In this document: positions 35,370-44,693 of the stretch, one piece after another
Position numbering within the stretch: the stretch's first letter is position 1
Layout of the letters: every line of letters starts with the position of its first letter
NCBI GenBank assembly: GCA_016719605.1
Contig: JADJYW010000006.1
Span: forward strand, 168,501 to 232,500
Reading direction: 5' to 3'
DNA from: Lewinellaceae bacterium
GTDB lineage: Bacteria > Bacteroidota > Bacteroidia > Chitinophagales > Saprospiraceae
Length of the DNA: 64,000 nucleotides
Program-made: the position numbers and the translations under genes
Notes under the pieces: generated by a model
Told to the model about the DNA's origin: nothing
The model's database searches: none
The model's input: the letters and a program-made list of their open reading frames with translations, nothing else

Positions 35370-36494
35370 ATGAAAAAAATCCTTGTTTGCCTCTTCGTTA
35401 TTGCAGGAATTGTCCAGCTCAACTCCTGCAACAAAAATGATTCGCTGGGCCAGTCCGAGGATCCGGCGAACCTCGTACTCGATGTTCAGGTTTCGGAAAC
35501 GGGATCAGGAATGGTAACGATCCTGGCTCAGGCGGAGAATACCACAGAATACCGGTTTGATTTGGGCGATCCGAATGTTGCTCCGACCATACAGGCAGCC
35601 GGCAACCTGACGCACACCTATTCTACTACCGGATGGTACGATATCGAAGTGTGGGCCTACGGCAGTTCGGGCCGCTACGTCAAAAAGAACGACCGGATTT
35701 TTGTGCAGGTGGGTCCAGTTGTCAATCCCTTCGATCCGGCGAAAGGCTATTCCACCCCGCTCCAGTATGCCGGTATGCATCTCGTCTGGCAAGACGAGTT
35801 TAACGGATCTGCCCTGAATGCAGCCAACTGGACGTATGACATCGGCAATGGTTGTCCAAACCTCTGCGGATGGGGCAACAATGAACTGGAGTACTACCGG
35901 GCCGAAAACAGTTGGGTGGCCGACGGCGTGCTCACGCTGGAGGCTCGCCAGGAAAATTATCAGGGCTACAACTACACGTCGGCAAAGATTCATACCCAAA
36001 ACAAATTTTCGTTCAAATACGGCCGTGTGGACATCCGTGCCCAGCTGCCCAAAGGACAGGGAATCTGGCCGGCACTGTGGATGCTGGGCAAAAATATCAG
36101 TTCCGTTGGCTGGCCCGCCAGCGGCGAAATAGATATTATGGAAATGATCGGGGGGCAGGGCCGCGACAACCAGTCACATGGCACCATACACTGGGATCAA
36201 AACGGTACGAAGGCGGACATGGGTAAAAGTTATACGTTGTCGCAGGGCATTTTCGCCGACGAATTTCATGTGTTTTCCCTCGTCTGGGACGACCAGGAAA
36301 TCTCCTGGCTTGTAGATGACCAGAAATTTCTGACAGCCGACATTACTTCCACCGCCCTGAGCGAATTTCAACAGGAGTTCTGGCTAATTTTCAACGTAGC
36401 AGTAGGTGGGAACTGGCCGGGTAGCCCGAATGCCACCACCCAGTTTCCGCAGCGCATGACCGTTGACTACGTTCGGGTGTTTCAAAAAATTTGA
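35370..36494 (+). CDS. GH16 family beta-glucanase (laminarinase-like) lipoprotein
   Basis: A 374-residue lipoprotein glucanase. The signal peptide ends VQLNSC (lipid Cys20), followed by a PKD-like domain (about 38-115, YRFDLGDPNV ... THTYSTTGWYDIEVWA) and a GH16 beta-jelly-roll (about 130-374). The catalytic motif E-I-D-I-M-E is at 253-258: E253 is the nucleophile, D255 assists, and E258 is the acid/base. Trp residues in GIWPALWML line the substrate cleft. The family includes laminarinases and mixed-linkage glucanases (beta-1,3 or beta-1,3/1,4). The enzyme probably sits on the outer face of the outer membrane and generates oligosaccharides for SusCD. It is the only intact hydrolase of this locus in the window. 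Confidence 0.92.
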   Translation: MKKILVCLFVIAGIVQLNSCNKNDSLGQSEDPANLVLDVQVSETGSGMVTILAQAENTTEYRFDLGDPNVAPTIQAAGNLTHTYSTTGWYDIEVWAYGSSGRYVKKNDRIFVQVGPVVNPFDPAKGYSTPLQYAGMHLVWQDEFNGSALNAANWTYDIGNGCPNLCGWGNNELEYYRAENSWVADGVLTLEARQENYQGYNYTSAKIHTQNKFSFKYGRVDIRAQLPKGQGIWPALWMLGKNISSVGWPASGEIDIMEMIGGQGRDNQSHGTIHWDQNGTKADMGKSYTLSQGIFADEFHVFSLVWDDQEISWLVDDQKFLTADITSTALSEFQQEFWLIFNVAVGGNWPGSPNATTQFPQRMTVDYVRVFQKI

Positions 36495-36566
36495 TTCGCG
36501 TTTTTGCAGAGGCTGTCCCGTAGGTACGCTCCATAATTGCACAGTTGACAGGCGAATCCATTTTTT

Positions 36567-36643
36567 GACAGGATGAAAAGGATTTACAGGATTTTCGGCG
36601 GCGGAGCCGCCTCATTTATCCTGTAAATCTTGTACATCCTGTC
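36567..36643. repeat. Imperfect 26-bp inverted repeat of the acaggat type
   Basis: Arms 36567-36592 and 36618-36643 agree at 23 of 26 positions as reverse complements (gacaggatg...gatttacaggat). The centre holds a second hairpin, ggcggc/gccgcc at 597-602 and 606-611 of the 36-kb line. Words like gatttacaggat are a widespread palindromic repeat in Bacteroidota and other genomes. It lies in the gap between the GH16 and SusC genes. Confidence 0.75.
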
Positions 36644-36722
36644 TGAAAAAATCAATTCCCGTCAAAGCCATGCTTTTGAGACAGCCTCTATTGCCCATTT
36701 TCATCAAAACCAACTTTACACT

Positions 36723-39700
36723 ATGAAAAAAATCTACCAGACATACCTGTCTCTGCTTTTGCCGATGTTTTGTGCGTCGGTGCTTTGGGGACAAAACAGC
36801 ACCGTTTCCGGTACGATCACTTCCGGGAGTACGGGTGAAAAACTACCTGGAGTAACCGTTGTGGTAAAAGGTACCACCAATGGAACATTCACCGATGTAG
36901 ATGGTGTCTATACCCTCCAGGCGTCCCCGCAGGATATACTTGCTGTGTCGTACACGGGCTTCGTGTCTGTAGAAACGCCCATCAATGGACGCACTCGGGT
37001 TGATATTCTCCTGGAGGAAAAAATCAGCGAACTGGGCGAAATTGTGGTTGTCGGATACGGCAGCCAGAAGAAAAAAGTGGTGACCGGAGCCATTGCCACA
37101 GTATCCGAGAAGGACATCGCTTCGACCCCGGTTTTGCGGGTGGAGCAGGCGCTCAAGGCCGCACGCCCGGGGTGCAGGTGACCAGCCAGTCCGGCCAGCC
37201 GGGCGAAGAACCCACGGTGCGCATCCGGGGCATCGGTACCACCGGCAACGCCCGGCCACTGTACATCGTGGATGGCCTCCCCGTCAGCGGTATTGACTAC
37301 CTGAACCCCGGCGACATCGAATCCATTGATGTTCTGAAAGATGCCGCTTCCGCCGCTATTTACGGCGCGCGGGCAGCCAATGGCGTTGTGCTCATCACGA
37401 CCCGTTCCGGGAAAAAAGGCAAAGCCACCGTGACCTACTCCGGCTACTACGGCATCCAGAATGCCGTTCGGAATGTAAATATGCTCCATGCCGAACAGTA
37501 CCGATCGCTTATGAACGAAGGCGCCCGAAACGCCGGGCTTTCGGAACCGTTCGACCTGAATGAGATACCTGCTCACGACACGGACTGGCAGGATGCCCTG
37601 TTTGTAAAAAACGCCCCGATGTCGAATCATCAGGTTACCATCAGTGGTGGCAACGACAAATCTACCTACGCTTCCAGCCTTGCTTATTTTTCTCAGGAAG
37701 GCATTATCGGTGGTGAAAAATCCAAATTTGACCGCATAACGGCCAGATTTAACAGCAATCACCAGGTCAGCAAGATGTTCCGTTTTGGTAACAACTTAGC
37801 CTATTCCCACATCATTCGCCGGGGTATCGGCAGCAACCAGTCTTTCAACGGCGCATTTAGCAGCGCCCTGAACCTGGACCCCCTGACCCCGCTGTTCGAG
37901 ACGGACCCGAATATCCTGAGTCAGGCGCCGTTCTCCACCGAACCCGTTGTGACCGATGCTTCCGGCCGGGTGTACGGTATTTCCAACTACGTCGGGGCCG
38001 AGGTCGTGAACCCGTTAGCCCTGCTCGAAACCCAGCACAGCGAAACGCGAAAAGACGAACTGGTCGGGAATATCTTCGGGGAGTTTGAACCAATCGCCGG
38101 CCTGAAACTGATGTCCAGCTTCGGTGTGGATTTGGCTTACCTGCTGAACGACGGCTTCCGGCCACTCTTTTACCTGAACGGTGCACAATTGAATGTGGAC
38201 AAAACTACCGTGAACAAATCCATCGCCCGGTTTTTTACCTGGCAGTGGGAGAACACCCTGTCGTACGGCAAACGCATCAACGACCACAATTTCAACGTCC
38301 TGGTCGGTACCACAGCCACCGAATTCAAATACGAGGACCTGTCGGGGTTCAACGCCGACGTGCCAGTCAGCGACCCGAACAACGTATACCTGAATCTGGC
38401 CACCGATACCACCTGGACGGCCTACGGCGGCGCCGCGCACTCCGCCCTGTTTTCGATGTTTGGCAGGATCAATTACGATTTTAAAGACCGGTATTCGGTG
38501 ACGGCAATTCTTCGCCGGGATGGTTCGTCCAAGTTTGGCGCCAACAACCGGTACGGTATTTTTCCCTCGTTCGGCGTTGCCTGGGTGGCCAGTGAAGAAC
38601 CCTTTTTTCCGCAATCCCGGCAGATGGATTTTCTCAAGTTCCGGGCTTCGTGGGGTATAAACGGTAACCAGGAGATTGGAAATTACCAGTTTGTCTCCAC
38701 CATTGACAATACCCGGGGCTACACCATCGGCTCCGGCCGGGCGCTGGGGTCTTCGCCCTTGTTTATTGAAAATGCCGATATCCGCTGGGAAGAATCCAAA
38801 CAAATTGACGTGGGGGTAGATGCCGGGTTTTTCCAGGGTCGCCTTTCGGCTTCTGCCGATTACTACATCAAAACAACCAGCGGCCTGCTGGAGCGTATCC
38901 CGATTCCGGCGCATGTGGGCAACGACGGGCCGGTGGCCAATGTCGGTAGCGTGGAAAACAAGGGTATAGAACTGGCGCTGAACTGGCGAAATACTGCAAA
39001 AAATTTCAAATACTCCGTTGGCATCAATGGCGCCTACAACAAGAACCGGATGACCAAAATAGGCAACGAGGAGCAGGTGCTTCCCGGTGCTACCTGGGCC
39101 ATTGCCGGACAGGTCACCCGCTCCGAAGTCGGGCAGCCGATTGCCTACTTTTGGGGTTTTCAAACAGCCGGAATTTTCCAGAATGAAGGGGAGGTTTTTT
39201 CACACATCAACAGCGACGGGCAAGTGCTGCAACCCAACGCCGTGCCGGGCGATGTGCGTTTTGTGGACGTGAACGGCGATGGCGTGATCAATGCCGACGA
39301 CCGCACGTTTATCGGCAACCCAACGCCCGACTGGACGTTTGGTTTCAACGCATCCATCGAATTCAAGCGCTTCGATTTCTCTGTTTTTATCCAGGGTACG
39401 CAAGGCAACGAGGTTTTTAACGGCATGCAGCGCCAGGACCTGCGGTTTACCAACCGGACAACAGCCGCGCTGGACCGCTGGAACGGGGAGGGCACTTCCG
39501 ACAAAACACCCCGGTATACCTGGATTGATGTCAACAACAATGCGCGTGTGTCCGATCTGTATATTGAGGACGGTTCGCACCTCCGCCTCAAAAATATCCA
39601 GATCGGCTACACGCTGCCGTCCGGCATGATGAGTCGCTTAGGCGGGTCTTCCTGGCGCTTCTATATTTCTGCCGAAAACCTGCTCACTCTGACCAAATAC

Positions 39701-39812
39701 ACCGGCGCCGACCCGGAAATCCGGCGCCCAGAGTTCGTTCGACATTGGTATTGACCGGGGCGTTTATCCGCAGGCGCGTACCATGCGTTTTGGCACTACA
39801 CTTACCTTTTAA
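36723..39812 (+). pseudogene. SusC-like TonB-dependent outer-membrane glycan transporter, twice frameshifted
   Basis: A SusC/RagA-type transporter of about 1029 residues if repaired. The first frame (36723-37181) has the signal peptide, carboxypeptidase-regulatory-like domain (SGTITSGSTGEKLPGVTVVVKGT) and the start of the plug (IVVVGYGSQKKKVVTGAIATVSEKDI). A lost base near 37158 (caaggccgcacg) moves it to the frame that contains most of the protein (37172-39754), including GVQVTSQSGQPGEEPTVRIRG and the beta-barrel. An extra C near 39733 moves the end to a third frame, SSFDIGIDRGVYPQARTMRFG, ending at 39812 in the aromatic barrel terminus. SusD follows 83 bp later. Sequence quality is high on both sides of each break, so the gene is probably intact in the living cell. 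Confidence 0.85.
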
Positions 39813-39822
39813 AAAAAGGTGT

Positions 39823-39865
39823 TTTTGTGCTTCCGTGTTTTTGTGCTCAACACGGAAGCACAAAA
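39823..39865. repeat. 17-bp inverted repeat between susC and susD
   Basis: ttttgtgcttccgtgtt (39823-39839) is the reverse complement of 39849-39865, with a 9-nt loop; further gtgtttttgtgctt/aagcacaaaaacac words nearby allow alternative foldings. It could attenuate transcription between susC and susD. Confidence 0.7.
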
Positions 39866-39895
39866 GCACAAAAACACACATACAACATCTGAATT

Positions 39896-41449
39896 ATGAA
39901 AGCATATACTCGCATACTACTGTTTTTGATTCCTGCGCTGTTGCTGGTTGGTTGTTCCAAAGATTTTCTGGATCGGAAACCGCTTGATCAGGAGGTATCT
40001 ACCAATTTTTACCAGACGGAAGAAGACGCCATGCAGGCACTGGTGGCGGTGTACGATGTGCTGGGCTACCAGTCATCCCCGGGTGTTGCCTGGGCGCCCT
40101 ACCTGACCGTTTCGGATATTCTCTCCGACGACGCTTATGCCGGCGGCGGCGACGCCAATGACGGTTTGGATGAAAACGAACTGAACACTTTTACCATTCC
40201 GGCAACCAACCAGATTGTCCACTCCATCTGGATTTATAATTACATCGGGATTTACCGCGCCAATTTGCTGCTGGAAAAGATTGACGGCATAGACGCCGAC
40301 CCTGCATTTAAAAAACGGGTCATCGCGGAGTGCAAGTTTTTGCGCGGCTATTTCTACTCCCAGTTGGCGCGTTCTTTTGAAAATGTGCCGTTGCTTACGC
40401 AAACTATCAAAGGCCCGTCCGAATATGGGCAGCCGCAAAGCAGCCCCGAGGCAGTGTACAACCAGATTGCGCTCGATCTGCTGGATGCTGCTGCGGATTT
40501 ACCGGCCGTCATCCCGTCTGCCGAAAATGGGCGGGTCAGCAAGTGGGCCGCAGAGGCGCTGTTGGGCCGGGTTTTTCTGTTCTACAATGGCGTGTACAAT
40601 GCTGATCTTCAGGCGGGCAGCGTACGCGTGGATCGGGCCAAAGCCTTGGAACTGCTGGAGGATGTGATCGCGAACAGCGGGCACGACCTGCTCTCGAACT
40701 ATGCCGATATTTTCCGCCTGTCCTCCGAGTTCAGTGTCGAATCCGTGTTTGAAATTACGCACGGCGACAGTCCGGCGTGGTGGGACTGGGGGTATGTGCG
40801 CGGCGGCGAAGGCAACTTGTCGGCCCAGATGCAAGGCCCGCGGGTGACCGGCTCCACGCAATGGAACCGCGGCTGGAGTTTCGCTCCGGTCAGTCAAAAA
40901 CTCGTGGATGCACTGGCGGGCGACCCGCGTCAGAGCGCCACCATTTTGCGGCAGGGAGACCTTGACGGTACCTTGGCCAACGGGTTCCAGCACACGGGAT
41001 ACTTTTCCCGAAAATACTCCTCCGATTCCGAACATTGGGGTTCCGACGGCCAGTTTGAACTGAACAGAACCTGCAACAACCGGGTCATCCGGTTCTCCGA
41101 TGTACTGCTGATGGCGGCCGAACTGGGCAGCCCGAATGCACAAACGTACCTCGACCGGGTGCGTGCCCGGGTGGGTTTGTCGAGTGTGCCGGCTACATTG
41201 GACAACATCCTCCGCGAGCGCCGGCTGGAGTTGTCGCTGGAAGGCATTCGGTATTTCGACGTGCTCCGTCGGGGTATGGCGTTTGCCACCCAGGAACTGA
41301 CACTATCCGGCGTGCGTGGGCCGAATTATGTTGGCGACCAGCAGTTATTTGATGTCACCTTCAACCCGGCTACAAAGGGTTTTCTGCCTATTCCGCAGCG
41401 GGAGATTGACCTTTCTGCAGGGCTTTTTAAACAAAATGCAGGGTATTGA
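39896..41449 (+). CDS. SusD/RagB-like nutrient-binding lipoprotein
   Basis: A 517-residue SusD family lipoprotein. The signal peptide ends LLLVGCSKDF (lipid Cys), and the family start FLDRKPLDQEV follows. The TPR-rich helical core and the SusD C-terminal region (about 330-517, including RVRARVGLSSVPATLDNILRERRLEL and LPIPQREIDLSAGLFKQNAGY) are complete. SusD forms a lid on the SusC barrel and binds oligosaccharide at the surface. It follows SusC on the same strand. Given GH16 upstream, the ligand is most likely a beta-glucan such as laminarin or mixed-linkage glucan; this is inference from gene context. Confidence 0.92.
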   Translation: MKAYTRILLFLIPALLLVGCSKDFLDRKPLDQEVSTNFYQTEEDAMQALVAVYDVLGYQSSPGVAWAPYLTVSDILSDDAYAGGGDANDGLDENELNTFTIPATNQIVHSIWIYNYIGIYRANLLLEKIDGIDADPAFKKRVIAECKFLRGYFYSQLARSFENVPLLTQTIKGPSEYGQPQSSPEAVYNQIALDLLDAAADLPAVIPSAENGRVSKWAAEALLGRVFLFYNGVYNADLQAGSVRVDRAKALELLEDVIANSGHDLLSNYADIFRLSSEFSVESVFEITHGDSPAWWDWGYVRGGEGNLSAQMQGPRVTGSTQWNRGWSFAPVSQKLVDALAGDPRQSATILRQGDLDGTLANGFQHTGYFSRKYSSDSEHWGSDGQFELNRTCNNRVIRFSDVLLMAAELGSPNAQTYLDRVRARVGLSSVPATLDNILRERRLELSLEGIRYFDVLRRGMAFATQELTLSGVRGPNYVGDQQLFDVTFNPATKGFLPIPQREIDLSAGLFKQNAGY

Positions 41450-41484
41450 TTCTTTTTCGGGAGGTTCTCTGTTAGCCCTGGAGC

Positions 41485-41667
41485 GTGTTCAAAAAACTGT
41501 GTCAGCTCATTGAGAGAAATAAAAACACAGAGGGCACCGAGTTTTGCACAGAGAAACACAGAGATTTGATTTTCAGTAATTTATTCTCTGTGTTTCTCTG
41601 TGCAAAACTCGGTGCCCTCTGTGTTAAAAAAAACATTTCGGGAGGCCTGACACAGTTTTTTGAACAC
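41485..41667. repeat. 183-bp near-perfect nested hairpin element
   Basis: Outer arms 41485-41505 and 41647-41667 (21 nt) and inner arms 41524-41564 and 41585-41625 (41 nt) are both exact reverse complements, 62 bp in total without a mismatch, around a 20-nt loop. Between them are 18-nt and 21-nt unpaired stretches. The inner arm is made of cacagag/gagaaacacag words. It is non-coding and sits directly after susD and before a GH3 fragment. The exact arms indicate a recent or actively maintained element. Confidence 0.85.
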
Positions 41668-41682
41668 TCCCGCCCCCCCTGA

Positions 41683-41817
41683 TATTCGGATGATTTGTTG
41701 GCGTACGATCCCAAAAGCACAGAACAAATTTCTGCTACCTTTGGCCGCGATGTTTTCCAGCCGCAATGGCCGTTCGGGCACGGCTTGTCGTACCAAAACT
41801 TAAAGGCGCTACTATGA
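41683..41817 (+). pseudogene. C-terminal remnant of a GH3 beta-glucosidase
   Basis: A 44-codon open stretch preceded directly by a stop (41680-41682) and ending in TGA at 41815-41817. It reads YSDDLLAYDPKSTEQ...ATFGRDVFQPQWPFGHGLSYQNL. The segment QPQWPFGHGLSY is a C-terminal signature of BglX-type GH3 beta-glucosidases (typically PQWPFGxGLSYTTF). The rest of the roughly 750-residue enzyme is absent, and the upstream sequence is the 183-bp hairpin. The missing enzyme would have been the natural exo-acting partner of the GH16 glucanase. Its 3' end overlaps the start of the symporter gene at 41814. Confidence 0.75.
41736..41743 (+). promoter_or_regulatory. -7-like element before the symporter
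   Basis: TACCTTTG matches TAnnTTTG and lies 70 bp upstream of the symporter ATG, inside the GH3 remnant. It could drive the symporter independently of susCD, but it may also be a coincidence of the codons. Confidence 0.3.
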
Positions 41818-43451
41818 ATCAGCCGTTACACTCGCTTGATTACCTTGTTTTTCTTATTTATTTCATCGGTGTATCCGCCTATGGTTACTGGCTGTACCGC
41901 CGCAAGCAGACGGAACAGAGTGCCGCTTCTTTTTTCCTGGCGGAGGGTGCGCTCACCTGGTGGGCTATTGGCGCTTCGCTCATTGCTTCCAACATCAGCG
42001 CCGAGCAGTTCATCGGCATGTCGGGGTCGGGTTTTGCGATGGGTTTGGCGATAGCCTCCTACGAGTGGATGGCTGCGGCGACGTTGCTCGTGGTCGCTGT
42101 GTTTTTCCTGCCGGTGTACCTGCGCAACAAAATTTACACGATGCCCCAGTTTTTGGCGCAACGGTACAGTCCGCTCGTGGCCACCATCATGGCGGTGTTC
42201 TGGCTGCTGGTGTATGTGTTTGTCAACCTGACGGCGATCCTGTATCTCGGCGGATTGGCCGTGAGCACTATTTCGGGTTTTTCGTTTACCGCCTGCGTTG
42301 TTTTCCTGACTGTTTTTGCCATTCTGATTACCCTCGGCGGCATGAAAGTTATCGGCTACACCGATGTGATTCAGGTATTGGTACTCATCCTCGGCGGCCT
42401 AGCCACTACCTACCTGGCGCTTGATTTGGTTGCGCAGCAATTCGGATCGGAAGGTGCATGGAGTGGCCTGCGGCAGTTGCGGGAGCAGGCGGGCTCGCAT
42501 TTCCACATGATTTTCGAGCCTGGGCAGATGATGATGCCCGACGGCAAAGGGGGCATGGAAGATGCGTACAACAAACTGCCCGGTCTGGCCGTGCTCATTG
42601 GCGCTATGTGGATTGCAAACCTCAGTTACTGGGGTTTCAACCAGTACATCACCCAGCGCGCGCTGGGGGCCGACCTCAAGACCGCGCGGGCGGGGTTGCT
42701 CTTTGCTGCTTTTTTGAAATTGCTGATGCCGATCATCGTTGTGTTGCCGGGTATCGCGGCGTATGTCTTGCACCAGCAGGGCCATTTCCAGCTGGAGATG
42801 ACCGAAAACGGCGTGCTCAGGCCCGACAAAGCGTATCCGGTATTGCTGGATTTGCTGCCGAGCGGTCTCAAGGGCCTGTCCTTCGCGGCGCTCACGGCGG
42901 CTATCGTTGCCTCTCTGGCGGGTAAAGCCAATAGTATCTCCACCATTTTTGTGCTTGATTTGTACAAAAAATACTTCGATCCGGGCGCTGACGAGAAAAA
43001 GCAGGTGCGCGTAGGGCGTATCGCTATTGTGGTTGCTTTGGCCATCGGCGCCGTCGTGGCGCCGGCGCTGGCCAATTTCGGGCAGGCGTTTCAGTTCATC
43101 CAGGATTTCACGGGCCTGATTTCGCCCGGGGTAGTGGCCATTTTTCTGCTGGGTTTTTTCTGGAAACGCACCACGGCTACTGCCGCTCTGGTGGGGGCAT
43201 TGGCCACCATCCCGACCGGGTTATTGCTGGAAGTTGTGTACAAAACTATGCCTTTCCTGCACCGCATGGGCTGGGTTTTCGCTATTTTGGTTGGCCTCAT
43301 GATTTTGGTCAGCCTGCTCGATACCAAAAATCAAAAACGCGGACAATTAGTGGAGGTGGATCCGGAGGATTTCCGGCTGAAAGCCGGCTTTGCGGCCGGC
43401 GCCATTCTGGTGCTGGGGATTTTGACGGTGCTGTACTGGTTGTTTTGGTGA
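41814..43451 (+). CDS. Sodium:solute symporter family (SGLT-like) sugar transporter
   Basis: A 545-residue SSS-family transporter with about 14 transmembrane helices. Visible family features: the ISAEQFIGMSGSGFAMG segment, IANLSYWGFNQYITQRALGA (the family signature around helix 6), and the GLISPGVVAIFLLGFFWKR segment near helix 11. The ATG at 41814 begins MNQPLHSLDYLVF, directly before the first helix; the frame is open upstream in non-homologous sequence. Bacteroidota relatives cluster with SusCD and GH genes and import mono- or disaccharides such as glucose with Na+. It probably takes up the final sugar across the inner membrane. Confidence 0.9.
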   Translation: MNQPLHSLDYLVFLIYFIGVSAYGYWLYRRKQTEQSAASFFLAEGALTWWAIGASLIASNISAEQFIGMSGSGFAMGLAIASYEWMAAATLLVVAVFFLPVYLRNKIYTMPQFLAQRYSPLVATIMAVFWLLVYVFVNLTAILYLGGLAVSTISGFSFTACVVFLTVFAILITLGGMKVIGYTDVIQVLVLILGGLATTYLALDLVAQQFGSEGAWSGLRQLREQAGSHFHMIFEPGQMMMPDGKGGMEDAYNKLPGLAVLIGAMWIANLSYWGFNQYITQRALGADLKTARAGLLFAAFLKLLMPIIVVLPGIAAYVLHQQGHFQLEMTENGVLRPDKAYPVLLDLLPSGLKGLSFAALTAAIVASLAGKANSISTIFVLDLYKKYFDPGADEKKQVRVGRIAIVVALAIGAVVAPALANFGQAFQFIQDFTGLISPGVVAIFLLGFFWKRTTATAALVGALATIPTGLLLEVVYKTMPFLHRMGWVFAILVGLMILVSLLDTKNQKRGQLVEVDPEDFRLKAGFAAGAILVLGILTVLYWLFW

Positions 43452-43475
43452 GGCGGCTGCGGCCAAGACATAAAT

Positions 43476-43520
43476 AAAAAGCAGTGGGCGACCTCTTTTC
43501 GAGGCCGCCCACTGCTTTTT
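43476..43520. terminator. Bidirectional terminator between the symporter and rpoD
   Basis: The arms 43476-43495 and 43501-43520 pair over 20 nt with a single mismatch (aaaaagcagtgggcg... and ...cgcccactgcttttt) around a 5-nt loop, with A and T runs on both ends. It lies between the convergent symporter and rpoD genes and can stop both. Confidence 0.85.
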
Positions 43521-43545
43521 AAAATCTGAAGTTGGCAAATCTGGT

Positions 43546-44415
43546 CTAAGAACCCAGGTAGGTTTTCAGCAACTTGCTTCGGCTGGTTGCGCGCAACTTA
43601 TTGATTGCTTTGTCTTTGATTTGGCGCACCCGCTCGCGGGTCAGGCCAAACTTGTCGCCGATATCTTCGAGCGACATGGGGTGTTCCACGCCGATGCCGA
43701 AGTACAGTTTGATCACATCGCATTGGCGGTCGGTGAGGGTGCTGAGCGAGCGTTCGATTTCGCGGCGCAGCGAATCGGCGTATTCCAGGTGCTGGTCGGT
43801 GCCAGGCATCGCTGTGTTTTCGAGCACATCGAGCAGCGAGTTGTCTTCGCCTTCCACAAAAGGGGCATCCATCGAGACGTGGCGGGCGGCTACCCCGAGG
43901 GTTGTTTCTACTTCGTCGGAGGTGATTTCCAGCAATTCTGCTAGTTCTTCTGCGCTTGGTTCGCGCTCGTAGGTTTGCTCCAGTTCGGAGAATGCCTTGT
44001 TGATTTTGTTCAGGGAGCCGACCTTGTTCAGCGGCAGGCGCACGATCCGGCTTTGCTCGGCCAGAGCCTGCAGGATGGACTGGCGAATCCACCACACGGC
44101 GTAGGAGATGAATTTAAAGCCGCGTGTTTCGTCGAAGCGTTGGGCGGCTTTGATGAGGCCGAGGTTGCCTTCGTTGATGAGGTCGGACAGGCTAAGTCCC
44201 TGGTTTTGATATTGTTTTGCTACCGAAACAACGAAACGGAGGTTGGCTTTGGTTAGTTTTTCCAGGGCAATCTGGTCGCCTTGTTTGATGCGTTTGGCAA
44301 GGTCTACTTCTTCTTCCGGGGTAAGGAGGTCCACTTTGCCGATTTCCTGCAAGTACTTCTCCAAAGATTGGCTCTCGCGGTTGGTAATGGACTTCGTAAT
44401 TTTAAGTTGCCTCAT
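43546..44415 (-). CDS. rpoD: Primary RNA polymerase sigma factor (RpoD/SigA), Bacteroidota short type
   Basis: A 289-residue housekeeping sigma factor of the short Bacteroidota type (no long region 1.1 or non-conserved insertion). Region 1.2 begins ESQSLEKYLQEIGKVDLLT; region 2 has FVVSVAKQYQNQGLSLSDLINEGNLGL and FKFISYAVWWIRQSI (-10 recognition); region 3 follows; region 4 has MSLEDIGDKFGLTRERVRQIKDKAINKLR. It recognises the TAnnTTTG-type promoters noted in this window. It is convergent with the glucan-locus symporter and has its own promoter at 44445-44476. Confidence 0.97.
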   Translation of the reverse strand: MRQLKITKSITNRESQSLEKYLQEIGKVDLLTPEEEVDLAKRIKQGDQIALEKLTKANLRFVVSVAKQYQNQGLSLSDLINEGNLGLIKAAQRFDETRGFKFISYAVWWIRQSILQALAEQSRIVRLPLNKVGSLNKINKAFSELEQTYEREPSAEELAELLEITSDEVETTLGVAARHVSMDAPFVEGEDNSLLDVLENTAMPGTDQHLEYADSLRREIERSLSTLTDRQCDVIKLYFGIGVEHPMSLEDIGDKFGLTRERVRQIKDKAINKLRATSRSKLLKTYLGS

Positions 44416-44444
44416 GTGCAGTCTGCTGTTATTTTTTTCGGCGG

Positions 44445-44476
44445 CAAAGGTACAATTTCAAACACGCCGATGTCAA
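44445..44476 (-). promoter_or_regulatory. Promoter of rpoD
   Basis: On the minus strand TTGAC (44476-44472) is followed after a 19-nt spacer by TACCTTTG (44452-44445). Both fit the Bacteroidota consensus, and the leader to the ATG at 44415 is about 23 nt. Confidence 0.6.
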
Positions 44477-44626
44477 GAAAAAAGGGTGCGCGCATCTCCG
44501 ATCAATCTTTTAGGAGCGAATCCAGAATACACCCTGTCGGATGTAACAAATGATTCAATAAGGACTTGTTTTTCAGATATTTGGCTACGCCAAAGAAACC
44601 TTGCCGGAAGAGTGCTGCTTAAAACA

Positions 44627-44687
44627 TGAAAAATTTTATTTTGTTGAGAGCGACCGTTTTTGCTGGATTGGGGAATAAAATTTTTCA
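44627..44687. terminator. AT-rich inverted repeat after the deiminase gene
   Basis: tgaaaaattttatt (44627-44640) is the exact reverse complement of 44674-44687, with a 33-nt loop, just downstream of the minus-strand gene ending at 44694. A weak or Rho-assisted terminator is plausible. The rest of the 278-bp gap 44416-44693 shows no gene. Confidence 0.45.
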
Positions 44688-44693
44688 AATGTG

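Noticed and set aside
41485..41667. Interpreting the 183-bp hairpin as a simple transcription terminator of susD
   Set aside because: It is far longer than any terminator, with 62 bp of perfect pairing and a nested structure; the T runs are inside the arms rather than after the stem.
43546..44415. Long open frames antisense to rpoD and similar shadows under other GC-rich genes
   Set aside because: High-GC third positions leave antisense frames open throughout the window; these have no homology-like features and were left out.
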